In this document: in pieces, positions 13,507-21,890 of the stretch
How positions within the stretch are numbered: the first letter of the stretch is position 1
Layout of the letters: the number at the start of each line of letters is the position of its first letter
DNA from: UBA7657 sp049652985
GTDB lineage: Bacteria > Pseudomonadota > Alphaproteobacteria > Micavibrionales > Micavibrionaceae
Direction of reading: 5' to 3'
Assembly (NCBI GenBank): GCA_049652985.1
Contig: JBASFK010000007.1
Span: 1 to 32,648, forward strand
DNA length: 32,648 bases
Program-made: the position numbers and the translations under genes
The notes under the pieces: generated by a model
Told to the model about the DNA's origin: nothing
What the model saw: the letters and a program-made list of their open reading frames with translations, nothing else
Databases searched by the model: none

Positions 13507-15431
13507 CCCGTTTTACGATTATCAATCAGGTCTTTGACAACCGCCGGGTCGGCGAGCGTTGACGTGTCGCCGAGGCTATCAATCTCGTTGGCCGCGATTT
13601 TGCGCAGGATACGGCGCATGATTTTGCCCGAGCGGGTTTTCGGTAGGCCGGGCGCCCACTGGATGACGTCGGGGCTGGCGATAGGGCCGATGACCGTGCG
13701 CACCGTCTGGACGATTTCTTTTTTCGTGGCTTCGTCGGGCGCGCTGCCCGTCTTCAGTGTGACATAGGCGTAAATGCCCTGGCCCTTGATGTCGTGCGGG
13801 TAGCCGACGACGGCGGATTCCGCGACTGAAGCGTGTTCGTTGATGGCGCTTTCGATTTCGGCGGTGCCAAGACGGTGGCCGGAGACGTTGATGACGTCGT
13901 CAACCCGGCCGGTGATCCAGTAATAGCCATCCTCATCGCGGCGGGCGCCGTCGCCGGTGAAATATTTCCCTTTATACGTGGTGAAATAGGTTTGTATGAA
14001 ACGCTCATGGTCGCCGTAGACCGTGCGCATCTGGCCGGGCCATGAATCGGCGATGCAAAGATTGCCCTCGCACGCACCATCGAGAACTTTTCCGCTGCCA
14101 TCAACGATTTCGGGCCTGATGCCGAAGAAGGGAAGCGTGGCCGAGCCGGGCTTAAGTTTGAAACTTGCCAGGGGTGTGATGAGGTGGCCGCCGGTTTCGG
14201 TCTGCCACCAGGTGTCGATGACGGGGCAGCGTTTTTCGCCGACGATATTGTAATACCAGAGCCAGGCTTCGGCGTTGATCGGTTCGCCTACGCTGCCCAG
14301 AACGCGCAGGGTTTTGCGCGAGGTTTTTTTCACGAAATCATCGCCGGCGCGGATGAGTGAGCGGATGGCGGTCGGCGCGGTGTAGAAAATATTGACCTTG
14401 TGTTTGTCTATGACCTGCCAGAAGCGCGACCAGTCGGGATAATTAGGGATGCCCTCGAACATGAGGCTGGTCGCGCCGTTCGCGAGCGGGCCGTACACTA
14501 TATATGAGTGGCCCGTGACCCAGCCGACATCGGCGGTGCACCAGTAAATCTCGCCCGGTTTGTAATCGAACACCATTTCATGGGTCATGGCGGCAAAGAC
14601 AAGGTAGCCGCCGGTCGTATGCAGTACGCCCTTGGGTTTGCCGGTGGAGCCGGAGGTGTAGAGAATAAAGAGCGGGTCTTCCGCGTTCATCATCTCGCAC
14701 GGACAGTCGGAGGATTGTTCATCGACCAATTCGTGCCACCAGATATCTCTCGCATTGTTCCAGCCGGTTTCATTGCCGGTATGTTCGAGGACGAGGATCT
14801 TTTTCACATCCGGGCATTTTTCCAGCGCCTCGTCGACATTGTTTTTCAGCGGGACGATCTTGCCGCCGCGGCGGCCCTCGTCGGCGGTAATGACGATTTC
14901 CGCGCCGCAATCATGGATGCGGTCGATCAGGCTCTTGGGCGAAAAGCCGCCGAAGACGACGGAATGCACTGCGCCGATTCGTGCACAGGCCAGCATGGCG
15001 AAAGCAGCTTCGGGCACCATCGGCATATAGATGATGACGCGGTCGCCGCGTTTGACGCCGAGGAATTTGAGCGCGTTGGCGAGGCGGCAGATTTCGCCCT
15101 TCATTTCGCCGTAGGTTATTTTTTTGTCGGTGCCGGGTTCGTCGCCTTCCCAGATCAGCGCGACCGTGTCTTTTTTCGCGGGGAGATGGCGGTCGACGCA
15201 GTTGAAGCAGGCGTTTAAAATTCCGTCTTCATACCATTTGATGGATACGGGCGCGTTGAAGGACGTGTTCTTGATTTTCGTGGGTTCTTTGATCCAGGTG
15301 AGACGTTTCGCCATGCCGCCCCAGAATTTATCGGGGTCGTTCACCGACTGTGCGTACATATCCCGATATTCGGCTTCGGAAATCGCGGCGCGTTTCAGTG
15401 TATCGTTCGAGGGCACAAAAATTTCGGTCAT
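13503..15431 (-). CDS. acs: Acetyl-CoA synthetase (AMP-forming)
   Basis: 642 residues, full length for the family. It activates acetate with ATP to acetyl-AMP and then to acetyl-CoA in the cytoplasm. Visible motifs are the AMP-binding P-loop YTSGSTGKPKG (258-268), DTWWQTETGG (406-415) with the acetate-pocket Trp region, YFTGDGARRDEDGYYW (490-505), the hinge GRVDDVINVSGHRLGT (508-523), and the C-terminal PKTRSGKIMRR. The Lys of that last motif (603) is the acetylation-regulated catalytic lysine in this family. The start is ATG 15431; no clear ribosome site is seen. It lies alone on its strand, convergent with gapR, with a palindromic repeat upstream separating it from the EVE gene. Confidence 0.97.
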   Translation of the reverse strand: MTEIFVPSNDTLKRAAISEAEYRDMYAQSVNDPDKFWGGMAKRLTWIKEPTKIKNTSFNAPVSIKWYEDGILNACFNCVDRHLPAKKDTVALIWEGDEPGTDKKITYGEMKGEICRLANALKFLGVKRGDRVIIYMPMVPEAAFAMLACARIGAVHSVVFGGFSPKSLIDRIHDCGAEIVITADEGRRGGKIVPLKNNVDEALEKCPDVKKILVLEHTGNETGWNNARDIWWHELVDEQSSDCPCEMMNAEDPLFILYTSGSTGKPKGVLHTTGGYLVFAAMTHEMVFDYKPGEIYWCTADVGWVTGHSYIVYGPLANGATSLMFEGIPNYPDWSRFWQVIDKHKVNIFYTAPTAIRSLIRAGDDFVKKTSRKTLRVLGSVGEPINAEAWLWYYNIVGEKRCPVIDTWWQTETGGHLITPLASFKLKPGSATLPFFGIRPEIVDGSGKVLDGACEGNLCIADSWPGQMRTVYGDHERFIQTYFTTYKGKYFTGDGARRDEDGYYWITGRVDDVINVSGHRLGTAEIESAINEHASVAESAVVGYPHDIKGQGIYAYVTLKTGSAPDEATKKEIVQTVRTVIGPIASPDVIQWAPGLPKTRSGKIMRRILRKIAANEIDSLGDTSTLADPAVVKDLIDNRKTG

Positions 15432-15470
15432 GCGGCCAGTTTATACCAGTAATCAGGGATTTCAATGTCC

Positions 15471-15546
15471 GTCATTGCGAGGAACGAAGTGACGAAGCAA
15501 TCCATTTTGAATAATACTGGATTGCTTCGCTTACGTTCGCAATGAC
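15471..15546. repeat. 76-bp palindromic intergenic repeat (REP/MITE-like)
   Basis: The left arm, 15471-15504, starts GTCATTGCGAGGAACG and the right arm, 15518-15546, ends CGTTCGCAATGAC. They are inverted copies separated by 13 bp, the right arm being 5 bases shorter. The GTCATTGCGAG...GAAGCAATCC pattern is that of a widespread family of dispersed palindromic repeats in bacterial genomes. Only one copy is in this window. The element extends into the 3' end of the EVE gene and supplies its stop codon. Confidence 0.8.
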
Positions 15547-15944
15547 GATAATTTGGCAATAATTTCCCATTCCTCTTTCGTGACTGGGGTCACGGAAAGG
15601 CGGGACTGGCGGACGAGCGCCATGGATTTGAGCGCGGGCGTGGATTTTATGGTGGCGAGGGTGACGGGGCTTGGGAGTTTTTTCACGGCCTTGAGATCGA
15701 CCATGCCGAACTTGCCGTCTTTATCGGTGTGGTCGGGATAATATTCCTTGGCGACCTCGACGATGCCGACGATCTCTTTGCCTTCATTTGAATGATAGAA
15801 GAAAACCTTGTCGCCACGTTTCATCGCCTTCATGTTGTTGGCGGCCTGGTAATTGCGTACACCGGACCAGAAAGTGGTGCCGTCTTTCACCATCTTGTCC
15901 CAGGAATAGGTGGAGGGTTCGGATTTGACGAGCCAGCAGGCCAT
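15531..15944 (-). CDS. EVE domain-containing protein
   Basis: 137 residues forming a single EVE (PUA-like) domain: WLVKSEP.TYSWD at the N-terminus, WSGVRNYQAANNMKAM, GD.VFFYHSN, then IVGIVEVAKEYYPD and an M.DLKAVK strand. The fold binds modified bases in DNA or RNA in other members. The start ATG overlaps the stop of the upstream membrane-protein gene (TAATG), indicating translational coupling. It is the last gene of the tsaD-gpsA operon. The last few codons (SSLRT) and the TAA come from the palindromic repeat at 15471-15546, so the original C-terminus has probably been altered slightly. Confidence 0.93.
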   Translation of the reverse strand: MACWLVKSEPSTYSWDKMVKDGTTFWSGVRNYQAANNMKAMKRGDKVFFYHSNEGKEIVGIVEVAKEYYPDHTDKDGKFGMVDLKAVKKLPSPVTLATIKSTPALKSMALVRQSRLSVTPVTKEEWEIIAKLSSLRT

Positions 15945-16381
15945 TATTTTTTATAGACAAGGGCAAAGATGAGCCCGAGACCAATACCCTGCAAAAGCCC
16001 GCCGCAGAACCACGCAAGGGCCAGGCCCAGCGGGATCGGCAGCCATGCATAGGGCGCCATCATTATCGTGCCCATGAGCAGGCCGACCGGGATGCCGAAG
16101 CGCGCTCCCTCCGCGAGGCCCTTGCCTTCGTAGTTGCGCGTGAAAATATAGGCAGTAAACAGCACGATCAGGAATTCCGTGAGCAGCGTAAACCAGAGAA
16201 GTTCCGCCATGTCGGCACTGTTACGCCAGACATCCGGGATCGAGTGGTATACAGGCAGGAGGATATGGCCGTGGAGCGCGTATTCACATAGAAAAATAAA
16301 AATGAAACCGAAAATCAGGCACAGGATAAAATTTATGATATTGACCCCGGTAACCGGGCAATGCGGGGAGCAGTTTTTCAT
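15944..16381 (-). CDS. Small four-helix membrane protein of unknown function
   Basis: About 145 residues with four hydrophobic segments: roughly 15-38 (FILCLIFGFIFIFL), 59-81 (LLWFTLLTEFLIVLF), 96-114 (GIPVGLLMGTIMMAP) and 118-143. A Cys-containing N-terminus (KNCSPHC) precedes them. I do not recognise the family. AAAGGAGA overlaps the gpsA stop region and favours ATG 16381 (7-base spacing), with ATG 16384 or TTG 16387 as alternatives. It sits between gpsA and the EVE gene, where many alphaproteobacteria have a YciI-like gene; it is not YciI. It is co-transcribed and translationally coupled to the EVE gene. Confidence 0.75.
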   Translation of the reverse strand: MKNCSPHCPVTGVNIINFILCLIFGFIFIFLCEYALHGHILLPVYHSIPDVWRNSADMAELLWFTLLTEFLIVLFTAYIFTRNYEGKGLAEGARFGIPVGLLMGTIMMAPYAWLPIPLGLALAWFCGGLLQGIGLGLIFALVYKK

Positions 16382-16393
16382 CATCAATCTCCT

Positions 16394-17380
16394 TTAATTT
16401 TCGTCTTTGACGGGTCGATTCAATAATTCTTCGATCGCCTTGTCAACCGGGAGGGACTCGTTGAGACACCCGTTGACGGCCGCGGTGACCGGCATTTCGA
16501 CTTTCAGTTTTTTCGCAAGCTCGACCGTGGCTTTGGCCGTGTATACGCCTTCGGTCACTTCCTTGCGTCCGCCTAAAATCTCATCGAGGCTTTTACCTTC
16601 TCCCAACGCTGCGCCGAGTGAAAAGTTTCGTGACTGCATGGAGGAGCAGGTCAACATCAGGTCGCCGATGCCGCAAAGGCCCATCATGGTTTCGCGGCGA
16701 CCGCCCAGGGCCATGGACAGGCGCGTGATTTCGGCGAGGCCGCGCGTGACCAGGGCTGCGCGGGCGCTGTCGCCCATGTTGCGGCCATGAATGATGCCGC
16801 AGGCGATGGCGATAACATTTTTAACTGCGCCGGATACTTGAGCTCCCGCGACGTCGGTAGTGACATAGGGCCGGAAATATTTCGAGCCGAGCGAGGATTG
16901 AAGCTGCTTGGCCAGCAATTCATCGGCGCAGGCCAGCGTGACCGCGCCGGGAAGGCCGCGCGCGATTTCGGCAGCGAAGGTCGGGCCGGTGAGAATGGCG
17001 ATTTTGGCCCTGGGCGCTACGTCTTCGGCGACCTGCGACAGTAACAGGCCCGTGTTCAGTTCGATGCCTTTCGCGCAGATGACGACGGGCTTGTCATTCA
17101 GGTCTTTTTTAAGGCTACCTAATGTGGTGCGTACATATTGTGCGGGGCTGACGAGGACGAGAATATCCTTCTTCGCGATTTCATCGAGCGAGCCGGTGGC
17201 TTTCAATTTTTTATCGAGTGGAATACCGGCGAGAAAGACAGAATTTTCGTGGCGCTCATTGATGGATGAGACGACTTCGGTTTCGCGCGCCCAGATCGTG
17301 GTGTCGCGGCCATTTTTTGCAAATACCTGCGCGAGGGCCGTTCCCCATGCGCCGCCGCCGATAACGCCGATTGATTGCAT
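16394..17380 (-). CDS. gpsA: NAD(P)H-dependent glycerol-3-phosphate dehydrogenase
   Basis: 328 residues, the usual length. It reduces dihydroxyacetone phosphate to sn-glycerol 3-phosphate for phospholipid synthesis. The N-terminal Rossmann motif is IGVIGGGAWGTALA (4-17). VSPAQYVR and VICAKGIE follow, then LTGPTFAAEIARGLP, the catalytic-lysine region SGAVKNVIAIACGI, and GLCGIGDLMLTC in the helical domain. ATG 17380 is preferred because MQSIGVIG matches the family N-terminus; a TTG one codon upstream (17383) is closer to the AAGGGA ribosome site and cannot be excluded. It lies 21 bp downstream of tsaD in the same operon. Confidence 0.96.
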   Translation of the reverse strand: MQSIGVIGGGAWGTALAQVFAKNGRDTTIWARETEVVSSINERHENSVFLAGIPLDKKLKATGSLDEIAKKDILVLVSPAQYVRTTLGSLKKDLNDKPVVICAKGIELNTGLLLSQVAEDVAPRAKIAILTGPTFAAEIARGLPGAVTLACADELLAKQLQSSLGSKYFRPYVTTDVAGAQVSGAVKNVIAIACGIIHGRNMGDSARAALVTRGLAEITRLSMALGGRRETMMGLCGIGDLMLTCSSMQSRNFSLGAALGEGKSLDEILGGRKEVTEGVYTAKATVELAKKLKVEMPVTAAVNGCLNESLPVDKAIEELLNRPVKDEN

Positions 17381-17401
17381 CAATTTATATCCCTTTGGCC
17401 C

Positions 17402-18490
17402 TTAAGCCTTCACTCCCGCACCATGGCGCGGCTCGGCGGACGGGTCAAGGGGCCAGCGGGGCCGCGCTTTTACATCTAAAGTATCAGTCATACCTTTCTT
17501 CAACCGCTCGATGCCCGCCCACGCGATCATGGCGGCGTTGTCAGAACATAAATTCAGCGGCGGCGCGTAGAGTTTTGCGTTATGCGCGGCGGCGGTTTTT
17601 TCAAGCTGCTGGCGGATGGCCATGTTCGCCGCGACACCGCCCGAGACGACCAGCGCCGGGTTTTTCGGCTTGTATGTTTTGATGAATTTTTCGAGCGCGC
17701 GATTGCAGCGGTCGGCGAGCGTTTCCGCCATTGCGCTTTGCAGCGCGGCGCATAAATCGGCGACGTCGTTTTCTTTGAGCATTCCTGCGGGCAGGGATTC
17801 AACATAAACGCGGACGGCGGTTTTGAGGCCGGAGAAAGAAAAATCCAGTTCCTTGCGGCCCATCATCGGGCGCGGCAGATCGAAGCGCGCGGGATTTTTT
17901 GCAAGTTTTGCAATCTTCTCAACCTGCGGACCGCCCGGATAGGGAAGGCCCATGAGTTTTGCTGATTTGTCGAAACATTCGCCGGCGGCATCGTCGAGGG
18001 TCGTGCCCCAGCGCTTGTACTGCCCGGCATCTTCCGCCACCAGAATTTGGGTATGGCCGCCGGAGATGAGGAGCAGCAGATAGGGGAATTCCAGCTTGTC
18101 GGTCAGGCGCGGGGTGAGGGCGTGCCCCTCGAGGTGGTTGACCGCGATGAAGGGGATTTTGCGGGCGCTGGCGATGGCCTTGCCTGCCATCATGCCGACG
18201 AGTACGCCGCCGATCAGGCCGGGGCCGCAGGTGGCGGCGACGGCGTTAATATCGTTGAAAGTCAGTCCCGCGTCATTGAGCGCGGCCTTAATCAGCGTAT
18301 GGAGATGATCGAGATGCGAGCGCGCGGCGATTTCCGGAACCACGCCGCCGAAAGACTTATGTTCCTTCACCTGGCTGAGGACGAGGTTGGACAGGATTTG
18401 CCCATCACCCGTGACCACGGCGGCGGCCGTTTCGTCGCAGCTGGTTTCGATGCCAAGCATGTGTACAGGAGCGCTCATGGCGGCAAACAT
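17402..18490 (-). CDS. tsaD: tRNA N6-threonylcarbamoyladenosine transferase (TsaD)
   Basis: 362 residues. Catalyses the final step of the universal t6A37 tRNA modification, with TsaB, TsaE and TsaC products. It has the Kae1/TsaD motifs: LGIETSCDETA at the N-terminus, the metal-binding HLEGH (VNHLEGHALTP), LLLISGGHTQI, DDAAGECFDKSAK, GLPYPGGP, SFSGLKTAV, VVSGGVAANM and LCSDNAAMIAW. ATG 18490 has GGAG 8 bases upstream; the next in-frame ATG (18478) has none. It is first in the tsaD-gpsA-membrane protein-EVE operon and divergent from hemC, 35 bp away, an arrangement conserved in many alphaproteobacteria. Confidence 0.97.
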   Translation of the reverse strand: MFAAMSAPVHMLGIETSCDETAAAVVTGDGQILSNLVLSQVKEHKSFGGVVPEIAARSHLDHLHTLIKAALNDAGLTFNDINAVAATCGPGLIGGVLVGMMAGKAIASARKIPFIAVNHLEGHALTPRLTDKLEFPYLLLLISGGHTQILVAEDAGQYKRWGTTLDDAAGECFDKSAKLMGLPYPGGPQVEKIAKLAKNPARFDLPRPMMGRKELDFSFSGLKTAVRVYVESLPAGMLKENDVADLCAALQSAMAETLADRCNRALEKFIKTYKPKNPALVVSGGVAANMAIRQQLEKTAAAHNAKLYAPPLNLCSDNAAMIAWAGIERLKKGMTDTLDVKARPRWPLDPSAEPRHGAGVKA

Positions 18491-18525
18491 AGGCTGTACT
18501 CCATGGTTTTCATAGGATAAAACGC

Positions 18526-19476
18526 GTGGGCATGGGCAGTGGAATCACAACAATCCGGATCGGTACGCGCGGCTCGCCATTGGCGCTGCGGCAGACGGAA
18601 ATTGTCTGCGCGGAACTGGCGCGCGTACACCCCGGGATCAGGACTGAAATCGTTACGATCAGGACCTCTGGCGACTGGACGTCAGCCCATGGCGAGAAGC
18701 CTCTCGATGCCAAAGGCGGAGGCAAGGCCCTGTTCGCCAAGGAGCTGGAAGAGGCCCTGCTGGAAGGGCGGATCGATGCCGCCGTACACTCGATGAAGGA
18801 TATGGAATCGGTTTTGCCGAAGGGGCTGGCGATTGCAGCCATGCTGCCGCGCGAAGATGTCCACGACGCGGTGATTCTGAAGGAAACAGACCGGGCGGTA
18901 TGTAGTCTTTCAGGACTCCCGGAAGGGGCTGAAATCGGAACCTGTTCCGTGCGGCGGCAGGGGATGATTCTGGCTGCCCGCCCGGATTTGAAAATATCGC
19001 CGCTGCGGGGGAATGTCGGCACGCGGCTGGAGAAGTTACGGACAGGAAATTTGGCCGGAATCGTGCTCGCGAGTGCCGGATTAAATCGGCTAAATATGGC
19101 TAAAAATATCGCTTTTCAGGTGCCAGTTGAGGACGTTTTACCCTGCGCTGGACAGGGAGCTATAGGTATTGAAATAAAAGAAAAAAATGAGAATTTGTTG
19201 ACCATATTTAGCCAAATTAACTGCCCGGACACTCAAAAATGTGTTACCGCCGAGCGCACGGTCTTGGCCGAATTGTGCGGGACATGCCATACGCCGGTCG
19301 GGGTTTACGCTGTGTTAGAAAACAGTAATATATGGCTGCGGGGTCGGCTGGTTTCTCCGGACGGAAAGAATATTTACAATGTGGAAGGGCGCGCCCCCGC
19401 AGGCGAAAGCCTGACCCTTGGCCGGGAGCTGGGCGCGCAACTTCGCGAAAAAGCGCCAAAGGAGTTATTATACTAA
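18526..19476 (+). CDS. hemC: Porphobilinogen deaminase (hydroxymethylbilane synthase)
   Basis: 316 residues. It joins four porphobilinogens into hydroxymethylbilane in haem synthesis. Motifs are IRIGTRGSPLALRQTE (10-25), GKALFAKELEEALL, IDAAVHSMKDME (84-95), GTCSVRRQ (138-145), LRGNVGTRLEKL, and CGTCHTPVG, whose Cys254 would carry the dipyrromethane cofactor. The usual G-G-C is G-T-C here. The start is GTG 18526, 8 bases after AGGA; ATG 18532 is the alternative. The C-terminal half has notably higher A+T (19080-19230). hemD follows after one base. Confidence 0.96.
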   Translation: MGMGSGITTIRIGTRGSPLALRQTEIVCAELARVHPGIRTEIVTIRTSGDWTSAHGEKPLDAKGGGKALFAKELEEALLEGRIDAAVHSMKDMESVLPKGLAIAAMLPREDVHDAVILKETDRAVCSLSGLPEGAEIGTCSVRRQGMILAARPDLKISPLRGNVGTRLEKLRTGNLAGIVLASAGLNRLNMAKNIAFQVPVEDVLPCAGQGAIGIEIKEKNENLLTIFSQINCPDTQKCVTAERTVLAELCGTCHTPVGVYAVLENSNIWLRGRLVSPDGKNIYNVEGRAPAGESLTLGRELGAQLREKAPKELLY

Positions 19477-19477
19477 T

Positions 19478-20209
19478 ATGACAAAAAGCAGCGGGAACAT
19501 AATTCTTATCACCCGGCCGGTTGCCGACGCCGACGATTTCGCCCGTGATGTCCAGGCGCTGGGGCTTAACCCCCTTGTCGAGCCGATGCTGGGTATTGTC
19601 CCGGTTTCCTACAAGCCTCCCGTTATAAACGCCTATCCGGCGATCGTGTTCACCAGTGCGAATGGCGTACGCGTATTCGGATGCCCGCCGGGTGCCGCGG
19701 AAATGCCCGTGTTCGCGGTCGGCGCTCACACTGCCGGCGAGGTTCTGAAGCAGGGATACCAAAAGGTTTTCACCGCCGCAGGCGATGCCGCCGACCTCGC
19801 GGCGCTGGTCAGCAAAAAACTTTCCCACGGCCCTGTGCGTGTTCTGCACGTACGAGGCGAACATATTGCCATGCCATTGGATGAGATGCTGAAACACGAC
19901 CGTATTACGGTGGATTCGGTGGTCGTCTATACCGCCCGCAGCGAGGATCGTTTCAGCCCTGTATGCCGCGATGCCATCGCGAACGGACAGGCCGGGGCGG
20001 TGACGTTCTTCTCAAGGCGTACGGCGGAGAATTTCGTGCGCCTCGCCGAAAAAGAAGGGCTGACGCAAAAGCTTTCCGGCATAAAAGCCTTGTGCATCAG
20101 CGATGCCGTGCTACAGTGCGTACAGGACGCGGAATGGGCCGGAGCGTACAGCGCTGAGCAGCCTGAAAAATCCTCGATGCTTGCCTTGCTCAAAAGCCAC
20201 TGCGTTTAG
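19478..20209 (+). CDS. hemD: Uroporphyrinogen-III synthase
   Basis: 243 residues. Cyclises hydroxymethylbilane to uroporphyrinogen III. It is a diverged family, but the pattern fits: LITRPVADADDFARDVQALG near the N-terminus, PAIVFTSANGVRVF, VFAVGAHTAGEVLKQG, RVLHVRGEHIA, VVVYTAR, and AVTFFSRRTAENFVRL. The ATG at 19478 directly follows the hemC TAA (one base between), suggesting translational coupling; GGAG lies 13 bases upstream. Position between hemC and the Mic60-like gene supports the call. Confidence 0.9.
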   Translation: MTKSSGNIILITRPVADADDFARDVQALGLNPLVEPMLGIVPVSYKPPVINAYPAIVFTSANGVRVFGCPPGAAEMPVFAVGAHTAGEVLKQGYQKVFTAAGDAADLAALVSKKLSHGPVRVLHVRGEHIAMPLDEMLKHDRITVDSVVVYTARSEDRFSPVCRDAIANGQAGAVTFFSRRTAENFVRLAEKEGLTQKLSGIKALCISDAVLQCVQDAEWAGAYSAEQPEKSSMLALLKSHCV

Positions 20210-20246
20210 ACTGTAACCGACTGAACATTTAAAACCGGAGTTCTCC

Positions 20247-21863
20247 ATGTCGCAGACCGAGCCCGCGGCGCTCGAAAACGCGGAAGCGATCATTGAAATG
20301 TTCGGGGGCATACGCCCCATGGCCACCAAGATCAACGTGCCCGTCACCACGGTCCAGGGCTGGAAAAAGCGAAACGTGATCCCAGGCACAAGGCGGGAAG
20401 AGATTTTGCGCGTCGCGCAGCAACTCGGCCTTGATGTTGCCAAGATCATGCAGCCCGGCCAGTCCGCCATGCAGGGCAGCGGCGCGAATATCCCTGAAAC
20501 AGTCGCGAATGAAAATAATGGCAGGGCTCCCTTAAATCTTTCCACGCCGCTGCGCACCGAGGAGGCCATTCTTTCCGCGCGGCGCCCCGGCACGCTGGAG
20601 AGCGAGCTTATGCGCACCGAGCGCCGCGCCGTTGCCAAGAGTGCGGCGATCAATCTTTTTCTCGTGCTGCTGGCGATCATCGCCGCGGTTCTGCTGCTGC
20701 TCCCGCAGAGCGAGCGCAGGCTCGACGCGCTGGAAAGCGACATCAGCGCCATCCAGAAAAAACAAAGTTTTCTCAGCAGCCTGATTCCCGACGATATCGA
20801 AGCGCGGTTCGCCGCCCTCCAGGTGCAGATCAGTGGCTATCAGCCCAGCCTCGGCTCGGCGCTCGGCAAGGCGCAGGATATTTCGCGCGATGTTTTCGGA
20901 CCCGGCGCAGCCACATTCCAGCAGCGTGCAGAGCGTCTGGAAGGCCATGTCACGCATATCACGGGTTTAAGTGCCCCGGCTAATCTCGACGCGCTGGTGA
21001 CGCGTCTGCAGGCGCTGGGCGAAAGCGCGCTCGGGCAGGCGCAGCTCGACCAGGCTTCCGCGCATCTGAATTCGCTGCTGGCGGGCGTGCCTGAGGGCGA
21101 CCCCGTGCAGGCCGAACAGGTTTTGCAAAATGTCAGCCAGGACCCCGCGCTTGCGCAGACCTTCGCGGGCGTTCCGCCGCAGGATATGAAAGCTGCGGCG
21201 TTGCTGCTTGGCATGACGCAATTCCGCGAGTCGCTGAGTCGTGACAACCAATCATTCGAAAACGATCTCGCTTTGCTGAAGAAACTTGTCGGCACTGAAG
21301 ATATCGAACTTACCGCCGCTATCGACCGCCTCGCGCCTTACGCGCAGCAAGGCGTGCTGACGCCGACAGGCCTGTCGCAGGAATTCCGCGTGCTTACAGG
21401 CGATATCGTTGTCGCCTCGCTGCAGGGCGAGGAAATTTCAATCCGCGACAAGGCGCAGGCGCGCCTCGGCGAGATACTCCAGGTCGAGAAAAACGGCGAA
21501 CCGGTGAGTGGCACGGAGACGCAAAAGACCCTCGCGCGATCCGAAAAGATGCTCGATGAGGGTAACGTCGAAGGCGCGCTGGCGCATATGCAGACGCTGG
21601 ATGGCGCGGCCCTCGTGGCGGCGCAGCCCTGGATCACAAGGGCGCAGGCGACCCTGCTCGCGCAGAAATTCAAACGCATGCTGACCAACTCGATCGGCAC
21701 GCGTGGTTCCGCCGGGACGCCGATTTACAATGGCGGCGGCCCCTTGCTGCCCGGTGCGCGTGGTTTGAATATCCCGTCTTCCGGCCTCGTCGAAACGCCG
21801 TCCCCGGACACTCCAGAGAATTATAACCCGAATACCGGCGCGTTGCCGGAAGGTCCGCAGTAA
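20247..21863 (+). CDS. Mic60/mitofilin-like envelope protein with N-terminal HTH-like domain
   Basis: 538 residues. Residues 12-58 (EMFGGIRPMATKINVP, TTVQGWKKRNVIPG) look like a small helix-turn-helix domain of the carph-isopro type. A membrane helix follows (133-153, NLFLVLLAIIAAVLLLL), then coiled-coil segments (155-200), then a long helical periplasmic region. Near the C-terminus the alphaproteobacterial mitofilin pattern appears: LAPYAQQGVLTPTGLSQEF, LDEGNVEGALAHM and QPWITRAQATLLAQKF, followed by a ~80-residue Pro/Gly-rich tail. Alphaproteobacterial Mic60 shapes intracytoplasmic membranes and contacts outer-membrane proteins; its gene usually sits between hemD and hemY, as here. The HTH would face the cytoplasm. 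GGAG is 6 bases before the ATG. Confidence 0.8.
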   Translation: MSQTEPAALENAEAIIEMFGGIRPMATKINVPVTTVQGWKKRNVIPGTRREEILRVAQQLGLDVAKIMQPGQSAMQGSGANIPETVANENNGRAPLNLSTPLRTEEAILSARRPGTLESELMRTERRAVAKSAAINLFLVLLAIIAAVLLLLPQSERRLDALESDISAIQKKQSFLSSLIPDDIEARFAALQVQISGYQPSLGSALGKAQDISRDVFGPGAATFQQRAERLEGHVTHITGLSAPANLDALVTRLQALGESALGQAQLDQASAHLNSLLAGVPEGDPVQAEQVLQNVSQDPALAQTFAGVPPQDMKAAALLLGMTQFRESLSRDNQSFENDLALLKKLVGTEDIELTAAIDRLAPYAQQGVLTPTGLSQEFRVLTGDIVVASLQGEEISIRDKAQARLGEILQVEKNGEPVSGTETQKTLARSEKMLDEGNVEGALAHMQTLDGAALVAAQPWITRAQATLLAQKFKRMLTNSIGTRGSAGTPIYNGGGPLLPGARGLNIPSSGLVETPSPDTPENYNPNTGALPEGPQ

Positions 21864-21890
21864 TATGCGCCCGCGGGGCGGGGGCAAAGC

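Noticed and set aside
14508..15218. 236-codon plus-strand frame opposite acs
   Set aside because: It is antisense to the core of a well-conserved enzyme and has no recognisable domain.
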